In this document: piece after piece, positions 51,598-59,649 of the stretch
Position numbering within the stretch: position 1 is the first letter of the stretch
Layout: each line of letters begins with the position of its first letter
Source of the DNA: Sphingomonas sp. PP-CE-1G-424
GTDB lineage: Bacteria > Pseudomonadota > Alphaproteobacteria > Sphingomonadales > Sphingomonadaceae
Assembly: GCF_004341085.1 (NCBI RefSeq)
Contig: NZ_SLXW01000004.1
Coordinates: 1 to 64,000 of the forward strand
Reading direction: 5' to 3'
Length of the DNA: 64,000 nucleotides
The notes under the pieces: model-generated
What the model saw: the letters and a program-made list of their open reading frames with translations, nothing else
Told to the model about the DNA's origin: nothing
Databases searched by the model: none
Program-made: the position numbers and the translations under genes

Positions 51598-52014
51598 TTA
51601 GCCCTCCGCGTTCCAGCCGGACCAGCCGCGGTCTATCGACGCAGCGATCGCGGTGAGCAGCGGAGCGTCGCCAGCGGTGCGGTCGAGGATGCGGTCGCCG
51701 TAACGTTCGGCGGCGTGGATCAGCGCGGGGGGCGGGGCGGTACCGTCGAGCAGGATCGCCTTGCCGCGCCAGCCCGACGCGCGCATCGCCTGGAGCGTGG
51801 CCATGCCGGTGCTCTCCGGGCCTTCGACATCGACGACGATGCAGGGCACGTCGCGCGATCGGGGGTCGGCGAGCAGCGCCGCGCCGGTCGCATAGGAGCG
51901 GACGTCGTAATGCTCCGAAAGCAGCATGATCTGGCGCGCGCGACGGATCGCGGGGTCGCCGTCGACCAGCGAAACGCCGATGCCGTCATGCGATTGGGGA
52001 GCGTGGTCGGTCAT
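51598..52014 (-). CDS. Orphan receiver-domain protein, degenerate
   Basis: A 138-residue single receiver-like protein with no output domain. The phospho-acceptor region is PCIVVDVEGPESTGM, so the Asp is present, and the acidic pocket appears as SLVDGDPAIRR. The conserved Lys near the C-terminus is replaced (ILDRTAGD), so phosphorylation switching is doubtful. It lies 69 bases downstream of fixJ on the same strand and may titrate or modulate FixL signalling, as FixT-like or single-domain receivers can do. Confidence 0.65.
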   Translation of the reverse strand: MTDHAPQSHDGIGVSLVDGDPAIRRARQIMLLSEHYDVRSYATGAALLADPRSRDVPCIVVDVEGPESTGMATLQAMRASGWRGKAILLDGTAPPPALIHAAERYGDRILDRTAGDAPLLTAIAASIDRGWSGWNAEG

Positions 52015-52083
52015 CGGGCGGGTCCTTCTCGACCCTCGATGACACGCGGACCCCGCCGCGTCTGTACGTAGAAGACGAGGGTG

Positions 52084-52716
52084 TCAGGCGGGCTCCGCGG
52101 TTTCGCCCAGCCCGGCCGAGAACGCGATGCGCAGGACGTCGGACAGGCTGCGCGCGGCGAGCTTTTCCATCAGACTGGCGCGGTGGACTTCGACGGTGCG
52201 GGTGGCGATGGCGAGGTCGTAGGCGATCAGCTTGTTGGGGCGGCCGAGCACCATGCCGTCGAGCACATCGCGTTCGCGCGGAGTGAGGGCGGCAAGCCGG
52301 ACGAGCGCATCGGCGGCGGCAAGGTGCTCGCGATCGGACCGAGCGGCATGCGCGAGCGCGGTTTCGATCGCCGCGAGCAGGGCGCTGCGCTCGAACGGCT
52401 TTTCGAGAAACTCGATCGCGCCCGCCTTGATCGCGCGAACGGCCAGCGTGACGTCGCCGTGGCCGGTCAGCATGATCACCGGCAGCGCGATGCCGGTCTG
52501 CGCTAGGCGCGCCTGTACCTCCAACCCGTCGAGATCGGGCATGCGGACGTCGAGTAGCACGCAGCCGCGTGTCTCTCGAGTCACGGACTTCAGGAAATGC
52601 GTGCCGGCCGGGTAGGTCTCGACCGCATACCCCGCCTTGCGCAACAGGAAGCCGACCGACTGGCGGATCGCCTCGTCGTCGTCGACGATATGCACCGTGC
52701 GGAGTGGGTCAGTCAT
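52084..52716 (-). CDS. fixJ: FixJ-type response regulator
   Basis: A 210-residue regulator: receiver domain (1-120) with acidic pair in VHIVDDDEAIRQ, phospho-acceptor in CVLLDVRMPDLDG and Lys in FLEKPF; a linker helix; and a LuxR-type helix-turn-helix (LTPRERDVLDGMVLGRPNKLIAYDLAIATRTVEVHRASLMEKL). This is the FixJ family. ATG 52716 overlaps the fixL stop by 8 bases. On phosphorylation under low oxygen, FixJ activates fixK-like and other promoters in rhizobia and Caulobacter. Confidence 0.9.
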   Translation of the reverse strand: MTDPLRTVHIVDDDEAIRQSVGFLLRKAGYAVETYPAGTHFLKSVTRETRGCVLLDVRMPDLDGLEVQARLAQTGIALPVIMLTGHGDVTLAVRAIKAGAIEFLEKPFERSALLAAIETALAHAARSDREHLAAADALVRLAALTPRERDVLDGMVLGRPNKLIAYDLAIATRTVEVHRASLMEKLAARSLSDVLRIAFSAGLGETAEPA

Positions 52717-54271
52717 CGGTGTCGCCTTCTTGGAGCGCGGCAAGCGGCACGGTGAAGTGGAATGCAGTGCCTCCGCTCGCGACGCCGTCCGCCCAGATCC
52801 GGCCGCCATGCGCCTCGACGATCGTCCGGCAAATCGACAGGCCCAGGCCCATGCCGTCCTCCTTCGTGGTCGCGAACGCCTCGAACAGGCGCGCGCGGAC
52901 GTCGCTGTCTATGCCGGAGCCCGTGTCCGCGACGGTGATCTGCATCCAGCCTTCGCGCTCGGAGGCGGTGGCGATCGACAGCATCCGGACCGGCGACGCG
53001 GCCATCGCATGGATCGCGTTGCGGATCAGATTGACCAGCACCTGCTGTATCTGGATGCGATCGACGCGGACCATGACCGGGCTTGGCGAGGCCGTGTTGA
53101 CGACGGCAATCCCCGCCTCGTGCGCGCCGAGCAGACCGAGGCTGGTCGCCTCCTCGACGAGCAGGTCGAGCGCTTCGTTGCGGAACCCCGTATCGCCGCC
53201 ATCGACGAACGCCCGCAGCCGGCGGACGATCGTGCCCGCCCTCAGCGATTGCGCCGCTGCCAGGTCGAGCGCCTCCGCGATATCGGCCAGCAGCGGGTCT
53301 GCGCTGTCGTCGATCATCGCCCGCGTTGCCTCCAAATAATTGGCGATCGCGGTCAGCGGCTGGTTGATCTCGTGCGCCAAGGTCGAGGCCATCGTGCCCA
53401 TCGCGCTGACGCGGGAGACGTGGACGAGTTCGGACTGGAGTTCCTGCACGCGGCGCTCTGTCGCGTGGCGGTTGGTGAGGTCGCGGATGAAGCCGGTGAA
53501 GATGCGTTCGCCCGCGATCGACGCCTCGCCGACCGCGAGTTCGATCGGAAACGTCTCGCCGCCTTTGCGCATCGCGCGTTCGAGCCGGACGTTGCCGATC
53601 ACGTGACGCTCGCCGGTGTGGCGGTATTTCCGCAGATGCGCATCGTGGTCGCGGGCTTCCACCTGCGGCATCAGCATCGCGACGTTCTGGCCGATCACCT
53701 CGCTCGCCGCATAGCCGAAGACGAGTTCGGCCGCCGCGCTGAACGAGGCGACGATGCCGTTCTCGTTCATCACGATCATCGCGTCGGGGACGGTGTTGAG
53801 GATCGAACGAAGGTGGTGTTCGCGACGCACGATCGCGGCCTCGGCCGCCTTTTCGTGCGTGATGTCGCGGATCACCTTGCCGAACCCGCGCAGCGCGCCG
53901 GCGTCGTCGTGGAGCGCGGTGATCGTCACGTGCGCGAGGAATTCGGAGCCGTCCTTGCGGACTCGCCAGCTCTCCTCCTCGATCCGGCCATCCCGGTGCG
54001 CGCGGGCGAGGTCGGCTGCGGGTTTGCCCGCGGCGATATCGTCGGCGGGGTAGAAGATCGCGAAATTACGGCCGATGATTGCCGCCTCGGCCCAGCCCTT
54101 GATGCGTTCGGCGCCGCGGTTCCAGATCGTCACCCGGCCGCGGGGATCGAGCATGTAGATCGCATAGGTCGTCGCGCCGTCGATCAGCAGCCCCAGTTCC
54201 TCCGCCAGCGCCGCATCGCCGCGCGCCACCGCCTGGGGGTCGGTACCGTGCGGCGACTGAGACGCGATCAT
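52709..54271 (-). CDS. fixL: FixL-type oxygen-sensing histidine kinase
   Basis: A 520-residue soluble kinase with two PAS domains (about 20-135 and 145-260), the H box TLAHEINQPLTAIANY, an N box (LVNLIRNAIHAM) and G boxes (VADTGSGI, GMGLGLSICRTIVEAHGG). The second PAS matches the heme PAS of FixL: DHDAHLRKYRHTGERHVIGNVR aligns with the region that holds the proximal heme His and the oxygen-contacting Arg. No membrane segments, as in Bradyrhizobium FixL. ATG 54271 is the start. Low oxygen should turn the kinase on. Identity of heme binding is inferred from the motif. Confidence 0.85.
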   Translation of the reverse strand: MIASQSPHGTDPQAVARGDAALAEELGLLIDGATTYAIYMLDPRGRVTIWNRGAERIKGWAEAAIIGRNFAIFYPADDIAAGKPAADLARAHRDGRIEEESWRVRKDGSEFLAHVTITALHDDAGALRGFGKVIRDITHEKAAEAAIVRREHHLRSILNTVPDAMIVMNENGIVASFSAAAELVFGYAASEVIGQNVAMLMPQVEARDHDAHLRKYRHTGERHVIGNVRLERAMRKGGETFPIELAVGEASIAGERIFTGFIRDLTNRHATERRVQELQSELVHVSRVSAMGTMASTLAHEINQPLTAIANYLEATRAMIDDSADPLLADIAEALDLAAAQSLRAGTIVRRLRAFVDGGDTGFRNEALDLLVEEATSLGLLGAHEAGIAVVNTASPSPVMVRVDRIQIQQVLVNLIRNAIHAMAASPVRMLSIATASEREGWMQITVADTGSGIDSDVRARLFEAFATTKEDGMGLGLSICRTIVEAHGGRIWADGVASGGTAFHFTVPLAALQEGDTDD

Positions 54272-54395
54272 GCGGGCGGTGCGGTGGCTCGGGGCGCGCA
54301 GAGACAAATCATGGAGATGCGGGCCTTGTTCGACACACTGATCCGATCCGGCGGGGGACAAGAATACGACACCCTCGTTCGGACCACGACGCATG

Positions 54396-54530
54396 TTAAG
54401 CCAAAGACCCGCTATATGCTAATAGTCCTTCGATGACCGCGATCGCCGACAGGATCGTGGCGCCGACGACTAGTCTTCGGTTCGCCTTGGCGACCGGGCC
54501 GAGATACTTGCGGATCGCGGCGCCCGTCAC
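54396..54530 (-). CDS. Small membrane protein between usp and fixL
   Basis: A 44-residue frame: GTG at 54530, three bases after the Usp stop, reading MTGAAIRKYLGPVAKANRRL then a hydrophobic helix (VVGATILSAIAVIEGLLAY), to a TAA. A basic N-terminus before one membrane helix suggests an inner-membrane protein with the tail inside. The close spacing in a same-strand unit and the sensible composition support it. It may be missed by annotation because of its size. Function unknown. Confidence 0.5.
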   Translation of the reverse strand: MTGAAIRKYLGPVAKANRRLVVGATILSAIAVIEGLLAYSGSLA

Positions 54531-54533
54531 GGC

Positions 54534-55352
54534 TCAGTGCGACAGCAACGTGCAGCGCCGGTCGCGCAACAACAGATCACGGGTGACTCCGCCGAACGCC
54601 CATTCGCGGATCCGGCTGTGGCCATAGGCGCCCGCGACGACGAGGTCCGCCTCGACGTCGTCCGCGATGCCGGCGAGCGTGTCGATGCTGGTGCCCTTCA
54701 TCCGCGCGACGACCTTGTCCGCATCGACGCCGTGGCGGGCGAGCCAGGCGGTGACGTCGTCGATCGGTTTGCGCGCGTCGATCGCGTCGATCGCGACCTC
54801 GACGATCACCACGCGGTCGGCGGCGTGGAGCATCGGCAGCGCATCGCTGATCGCGCGCCGACATTCGCGCGTATCCGTCCACGCGATCATGATCGTCGAG
54901 AAGGTGGCGGTGGCGGCGCCATCGGGAACGACCAGCACCGGGCGGCCGGCGCGGAGGATCAGGTCGCCGGTGTCGGCATGCGTCGCGAGGTCGGCAAACC
55001 CTGGGCCAGCGCTGGTAATGACGAGATCGGCGGCGCGCGCGTTCTCCGCGACGACGTGCGCGATGTTGACGATCGTCGGGATCGATCGCCATTCGAGCAC
55101 GTGCTTCGCGAGCCGCTCGTGCGCTTGGAACTCGGTCTTCGCGCGGGCGAGTTCGTCGGCGACGATATCGCGTTCGATCACCGCATAGTCACCGCCGAGA
55201 TAGCCGTCGCACGTGCCGATCGGCACCGGCTGGCACGCGGCGATGCCGATCACCGCGGCGTCATGCTGATCGGCGAGCGTGGCCGCGACGTCGAGCAGGA
55301 CGGCGTTAGGCCGGCCGCCGTCGAGATGCACCATCAGGGTCGAATAGGTCAT
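54534..55352 (-). CDS. Tandem-domain universal stress protein
   Basis: A 272-residue protein with two UspA domains. The N-terminal half (MTYSTLMVHLDGG, LVITSAGPGF) is followed by a C-terminal half with ATFSTIMIAWTDTRECRRAI and the ATP-site-like motif LVVAGAYGHSRIREWAFGGVTRDLL. Universal stress proteins of this kind are induced under hypoxia and starvation. It is the first gene of the Usp/small protein/fixL/fixJ/receiver run, divergent from the BON gene across the 28-bp-arm inverted repeat. Confidence 0.88.
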   Translation of the reverse strand: MTYSTLMVHLDGGRPNAVLLDVAATLADQHDAAVIGIAACQPVPIGTCDGYLGGDYAVIERDIVADELARAKTEFQAHERLAKHVLEWRSIPTIVNIAHVVAENARAADLVITSAGPGFADLATHADTGDLILRAGRPVLVVPDGAATATFSTIMIAWTDTRECRRAISDALPMLHAADRVVIVEVAIDAIDARKPIDDVTAWLARHGVDADKVVARMKGTSIDTLAGIADDVEADLVVAGAYGHSRIREWAFGGVTRDLLLRDRRCTLLSH

Positions 55353-55407
55353 GCGCGGTCTCCCTCTTTCGCCGATCTGTCGGCGTTAGGGCGGGCGCAG
55401 GAAAGGA

Positions 55408-55446
55408 TCGGGAACTACGCATAAGCGCGCGCTGCGTAGTTCCCGA
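55408..55446. promoter_or_regulatory. Perfect inverted repeat between usp and the BON gene
   Basis: Arms TCGGGAACTACGCA (55408-55421) and TGCGTAGTTCCCGA (55433-55446) are perfect complements, 14 bases each, separated by 11 bases. It sits 55 bases from the usp start and 77 from the BON start, so it can serve both divergent promoters. The right arm matches site A at 12 of 14 positions. GTAGTT-CCC cores resemble reported FixJ sites, so a FixJ dimer or related regulator is the leading candidate. Confidence 0.65.
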
Positions 55447-55523
55447 CGCTGTCCGCGATCGGTCGCGGCGATAGTTTGCGGTCATCGGCTCGGACCTCTC
55501 CGCGCCGTGCCCAGGAGAGTGTC

Positions 55524-56174
55524 ATGTCCCACGACGCCAGATTACAGAAAGCCGTGCTCGCCGAACTCAACTGGGACCCGAGCGTGCCCGCCGGGCATAT
55601 CGGCGTGACGGCGAACAACGGCGTCGTCACGCTGAGCGGTCACGCCGGCAGCTACGCCGCGAAATACGCCGCCGAACGCGCCGCCGCACGTGTTGATGGG
55701 GTGAAGGCGGTCGCCGAGGCGATCGAGGTGCAGCTGGAGGACCGCTTCAAGCCTGGGGACGAGGCGATCGCCAGCGCGATCGTCGAGCGCCTCTCTTGGG
55801 ATACGACCGTGCCGCACGACAGCATCAAGGCGCAGGTCGAGGATGGCTGGGTCAGCCTGCGCGGCGAAGTGCGCTGGCATTTCCAGAAGGACGCAGCCGA
55901 GGCGGCGGTGCGGCCGCTCGCGGGCGTGGTCGGCGTGATCAACCACGTCACGCTAAAACCGCGCATCGACGTGACCGACGTCAGCAACGACATTCGCACC
56001 GCACTGCATCGCTCGTGGTTCTTCGATGGCGACACGATCAAGGTGTCGGTCGACGGCGGCACCGTACGGCTCACCGGATCGGTCGACTCGCCGCACGACC
56101 GGATGGTCGCCGAACGCACCGCCTGGGCGGCGCCGGGCGCGGTGAAGGTCGAGAACATGCTCGAAATCGTCTGA
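55524..56174 (+). CDS. Three-BON-domain protein
   Basis: A 216-residue protein with three BON domains: about 5-70 (HIGVTANNGVVTLSGHAGSY), 76-145 (IKAQVEDGWVSLRGEVRW) and 150-216 (IKVSVDGGTVRLTGSVDS). BON domains bind membranes or phospholipids; multi-BON proteins protect envelopes under stress. No signal peptide is evident from ATG 55524, which has AGGAGAG upstream. Divergent from the usp gene with a shared inverted repeat. Confidence 0.85.
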   Translation: MSHDARLQKAVLAELNWDPSVPAGHIGVTANNGVVTLSGHAGSYAAKYAAERAAARVDGVKAVAEAIEVQLEDRFKPGDEAIASAIVERLSWDTTVPHDSIKAQVEDGWVSLRGEVRWHFQKDAAEAAVRPLAGVVGVINHVTLKPRIDVTDVSNDIRTALHRSWFFDGDTIKVSVDGGTVRLTGSVDSPHDRMVAERTAWAAPGAVKVENMLEIV

Positions 56175-56175
56175 C

Positions 56176-56420
56176 ATGCGGGCGCTGTCATCGCATCGCG
56201 AACGTCACGTTGCCGACCGGATCGGCTGGCTTCGCGCGGCGGTGCTCGGCGCCAATGACGGGCCGATGACGAGGTCGCCTCGACTGGCAGCCTGATCATC
56301 GGCGTCGCCGTCGCCGGTGGTCAGGTCGGCGCGATCGGCGTCGGCGTGATGCTCGCCGCGTTGCTGTTCACGGCGCGGATGAGCGATACCGTCGCGATTA
56401 TTGGTCCTGGGACGACGCGC
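56176..56420 (+). pseudogene. VIT1/CCC1 family transporter relic
   Basis: ATG 56176 begins MRALSSHRERHVADRIGWLR, then AAVLGANDG, the start of a VIT1/CCC1-like iron/manganese transporter. A deletion follows at 56260, after which another frame reads EVASTGSLIIGVAVAGGQVG and then non-matching hydrophobic sequence. From 56402 a different frame (WSWDDAPSEREALQTQ to HRDDRRNAEAF) looks like the tail of another protein. The locus is a deletion product. Confidence 0.6.
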
Positions 56421-56567
56421 CCTCCGAACGCGAAGCACTGCAGACTCAGCCAGATTTCCGGACCTGGCCTGCGCGCGCTGGGCTCGTGTCCCTCGAGAAC
56501 CGGGTCTTGGTGCACCGGGACGACCGGAGAAATGCCGAAGCGTTCTGATCGTCGCGCGAACGGGAAT

Positions 56568-58136
56568 TCAGGTCATCGTCACGGCGGCACGGCCGTGCTC
56601 GATGATCGCCGTGCCGGCCGTTTTGACAGCGCCGTCGGCGCGCGCGACGGTATCGACCGTCCGGAACTGCGTTTTCCATTGGTCCGTACCCACGTCGCAC
56701 AACAGGTACCCGCGACGGTCGTTGGTCCAGGCGAGGAACGGGTTGCGGGCGCGGATGCGGTCTTCGCCGACCCGGCGATCCGCACCGTCGCCGCCCGAGC
56801 TGATCGACGTGCCGACGAACTCGACGGCGACGGCAGCCCCCTGGCCACCCTCGGTACGCAGCACGCCGGCATAGTTCTGATGCTCGTCGCCGGTCAGCAC
56901 GACCGCGTTGCCGAGCCCCTCGACCATCTTCAACACGCGTTCGCGCGGCGCGTCGTAGCCGCCCCAGCTGTCCATGTTGCGGATCGGCGCGGGCTCGTCG
57001 CCGGTGCGCCGGTCGAGCGGCATCATCATCACCTGCTGCGCCAGCGCGTTCCACCGCGCTTTCTTCTGCTTCAATGCCGTGCCGAGCCACGCCTCCTGCG
57101 CGCGTCCCATGACCTGCGCGGCGGGATCGGCCCAGCCCTTGCAGCGCGTCTTGAAGCCGTCGTCGCAGGGCTGGTCGGTCCGGAACTGCCGGGTGTCGAG
57201 CAAATGAAGGTCGAGCAGATTGCCGATCGTCGCGCGACGATAGATCTGCATGCCAGCGGGCCCCGGAAACGCCGAACGACGCAGCGGCATATGCTCGTAA
57301 TAGGCCTGGAATGCGGCGGCCCGGCGCAGTGCGAACACCTCGGGCGGATCGTTCTCCTGGTCGATCTCGCCGACCCAGTTGTTCTCGACCTCGTGATCGT
57401 CGAACGTGACGAACCATGCCGCGGCGGCGTGGGCGGCCTGGAGGTCCGGGTCGGTCTTGTACTGGGCGTAGCGGCGGCGATAATCGGCGAGGTCGAACAG
57501 CTTCTGCCCGGCATGCTCGCGGACGAAGCGGCGGGGCTTGCCGTCATAGCCGACCGGCATCGGCGCGCTCCGGCCTTCGTAGATATAGTCGCCGTAATGG
57601 AAGACGAAGGCGGGATCGTCTGCTGCGAGGTGACGATAGGCGGTGAAGAGGCCGTCCTCGTAGTTCTGGCAACCGGCGACCGCGAACCGCAGCCGGTCGA
57701 GCGACGCGCCGGCAAGCGGCAGCGTGCGCGCGCATCCTGTGGTCGAGCGCTCGCTGCCGACTGTGAACCGGTACCAATACGGCCGATCGGGTAGCAGGCC
57801 CGCAACCTCGACATGGACCGAGTGGGCGAGTTCGGGACGCGCCAGCGTCTTGCCGCCCGCGACCAGCGTCGCAAAGCGTGGGTCGGTCGCGACCTGCCAC
57901 TCGACCTCGACCGGCTGCATCGGCATGCCGCCATGTTCGGCGAGCGGATCGGGCGCAAGCCGGGTCCAGATGACGAAGCCGTCCGCGGCCGGATCGCCTG
58001 CCGCGATGCCGAGGCGAAACGGGTAGGCGGCAAACAGTTGTTGCGCGCGCACGATCGCCGGCGCGCCGACCAGCGCCGCGGCGGCACCGATTATGGTCCG
58101 GCGATTGAGAAGCAGGCGCGAGGTGGTGTCGGTCAT
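56568..58136 (-). CDS. phoD: PhoD-type alkaline phosphatase
   Basis: A 522-residue Tat-exported phosphodiesterase/alkaline phosphatase. Signal NRRTIIGAAAALVGAPAIVRA is followed by an N-terminal Fn3-like domain (about 35-135; LGIAAGDPAADGFVIWTRLAP) and the PhoD metallophosphatase domain with FAVAGCQNYEDGLFTAY, HYGDYIYEG, VTFDDHEVENNWVG, and VVLTGDEHQNYAG. PhoD uses Ca2+ and Fe3+. It begins 38 bases after... the plus-strand DNA shows no gene between it and the PhoN-like gene, which is 11 bases upstream on the same strand, so both are probably co-transcribed. A Pho box was not found. Confidence 0.92.
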   Translation of the reverse strand: MTDTTSRLLLNRRTIIGAAAALVGAPAIVRAQQLFAAYPFRLGIAAGDPAADGFVIWTRLAPDPLAEHGGMPMQPVEVEWQVATDPRFATLVAGGKTLARPELAHSVHVEVAGLLPDRPYWYRFTVGSERSTTGCARTLPLAGASLDRLRFAVAGCQNYEDGLFTAYRHLAADDPAFVFHYGDYIYEGRSAPMPVGYDGKPRRFVREHAGQKLFDLADYRRRYAQYKTDPDLQAAHAAAAWFVTFDDHEVENNWVGEIDQENDPPEVFALRRAAAFQAYYEHMPLRRSAFPGPAGMQIYRRATIGNLLDLHLLDTRQFRTDQPCDDGFKTRCKGWADPAAQVMGRAQEAWLGTALKQKKARWNALAQQVMMMPLDRRTGDEPAPIRNMDSWGGYDAPRERVLKMVEGLGNAVVLTGDEHQNYAGVLRTEGGQGAAVAVEFVGTSISSGGDGADRRVGEDRIRARNPFLAWTNDRRGYLLCDVGTDQWKTQFRTVDTVARADGAVKTAGTAIIEHGRAAVTMT

Positions 58137-58146
58137 GATGGTCTCG

Positions 58147-58935
58147 TCAGTAGAGGGGTTGGGCGACGAGGGCCGCTTCGCCTGTGCAGAGTGCCGTGCC
58201 GGGTTTTGCCGTTCTGGCGTCGTGTCGAAGCGCCGCAATCTCCCGCCTGGCTGCGGCGAGATCGGCGGTGAAGGCCGGGTCGCCCTGCATCGCTGTCAGC
58301 GTCGACGACGCCGACAGCCGCCCCGCCTCGACGGCGCTGGCATTGTGGACGCCGCACACGATCCGACTTTCGCCATAAGCCCGGCCGCGTGCGAGCAGGG
58401 CGGTCGCGCGATCGGGCGCGATCTCCGCCAGCAAGGTCGCCATCGTCCAGCCCGCGGTCGTATGGCCCGACGGGTAATCATAGCTGTCCGCCACCTCGGC
58501 GGCGGGCTGACAGATCGGTCCGCGGTCGATCAGGAACGGTCGCTGCCGCTTGTAGAATGTCTTGGCGCCATTGGTTTGACGGGACGTGTCGAACATCGCG
58601 CGCCGAAGCAGCGCGGCGGTCCGCGGGGCGTTCTCAGGCGTGAGCGCGATCCCCATCGCGCAACTGAAGTCGCGGAACAGGTCGGCGGGCGCGGACTTCA
58701 CGTCGTTGGTGGCCAGCGCCCAGCGCGGACTGCCCTGCAACGCGCGCGTCGCCTTGAAGATCGCACGGTCGGCGACCCCGCGAGGGTCGGTGGACCTGGG
58801 GGCAGGCGGCAGGATGGCCAACACGTCGAACGCACCGGGCTTGAGATATCCCGCCGGCCCGAGCGCCTGCTGCGCGCCGGCAACGGCACCGAGGCTCGCG
58901 AGCGTGACGGCGAGGAGAAGCGGCAAACGCGTCAT
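58147..58935 (-). CDS. Class A acid phosphatase (PhoN/PAP2 type)
   Basis: A 262-residue secreted PAP2-family acid phosphatase. Signal peptide LPLLLAVTLASLGAVAGA is followed by the three phosphatase motifs KRQRPF, SYDYPSGHTTAGW and SRIVCGVHNASAVEAGR, which carry the vanadium-haloperoxidase-like catalytic Arg/His residues. It hydrolyses phosphomonoesters in the periplasm. It ends 11 bases before phoD on the same strand, giving two complementary phosphatases in one unit. Confidence 0.9.
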   Translation of the reverse strand: MTRLPLLLAVTLASLGAVAGAQQALGPAGYLKPGAFDVLAILPPAPRSTDPRGVADRAIFKATRALQGSPRWALATNDVKSAPADLFRDFSCAMGIALTPENAPRTAALLRRAMFDTSRQTNGAKTFYKRQRPFLIDRGPICQPAAEVADSYDYPSGHTTAGWTMATLLAEIAPDRATALLARGRAYGESRIVCGVHNASAVEAGRLSASSTLTAMQGDPAFTADLAAARREIAALRHDARTAKPGTALCTGEAALVAQPLY

Positions 58936-59010
58936 GGGGTGAGTATCCTGATGGCCTGGATCATGAGACGCCGTGCGCCGGTTTTGCACGGGCAATGGAC
59001 CGGTAATGTG

Positions 59011-59649
59011 TCAGCCACGTTGCATCGCGCTCGCCCACATCGCCGCGGTTTCCGCTGGTGGCGGACAGTCGAGCACGAGCAGAAGTCGCTCCTCGCCGGT
59101 GCCCGCGATCGGCGGCGAACGGTGGATGATCGCCTGCTCGCCGGCGAGAACGCGGCCCTTGAACAGACCGACCGCGCCGGTGTCGAGCGATTGCGGTGTC
59201 TCGACGACCGGCACGTCCGGGCTCTCGACCGACCGTTCGATCCACTGCGTTCCCGATCCGCGATAGGTGCAGATCAGGCGGACGGAGACGTAATCGGCGT
59301 GCCAGCGTTTGCAGGCGTCGCCCACCACCCGCTCCAGCCGGATCACGACGTGCGACAGCGCCATGATTGCCGCGAAGGACGTGGTGAGCGCGGCGATGTC
59401 CGCGGCGATATCCGCATGCCAGGCGGCGGCGGGCAGCTGCGCGAACGCATTCGTCAATTCTTCATGTGCGCGATCGACCGTCGTCGTCATCTGGATGGTG
59501 CCAAAACCGCCTAGCGCCCCGACCGGCACCGATGGTCGCTCCCAGATCGCGAGATTGACGTCGCGGTCGAGGATCGCAGCGAGCGCATCGACGGTCCGCG
59601 CCCGATGAACGTGCGAGCGGACTGGCGCGAGTATCGACGCGTCGGTCAT
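59011..59649 (-). CDS. DUF1826 protein, zinc-associated
   Basis: A 212-residue protein of the DUF1826 family: LAAILDRDVNLAIWERP, VVIRLERVVGDACKRWHADYVSVRLICTYRGSGTQWI and RVLAGEQAIIHRSPPIAGTGEERLLLVLDC. Genes of this family are often next to COG0523 GTPases in Zur regulons. Here the ATG overlaps the stop of the CobW-like gene (TGATG). The HAD...Y and C residues may bind metal. Role unproven; zinc scarcity is likely. Confidence 0.8.
   Translation of the reverse strand: MTDASILAPVRSHVHRARTVDALAAILDRDVNLAIWERPSVPVGALGGFGTIQMTTTVDRAHEELTNAFAQLPAAAWHADIAADIAALTTSFAAIMALSHVVIRLERVVGDACKRWHADYVSVRLICTYRGSGTQWIERSVESPDVPVVETPQSLDTGAVGLFKGRVLAGEQAIIHRSPPIAGTGEERLLLVLDCPPPAETAAMWASAMQRG

Noticed and set aside
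52637..54436. 599-codon plus-strand frame opposite fixL
   Set aside because: Composition typical of an antisense shadow; FixL/FixJ motifs on the other strand are unambiguous.
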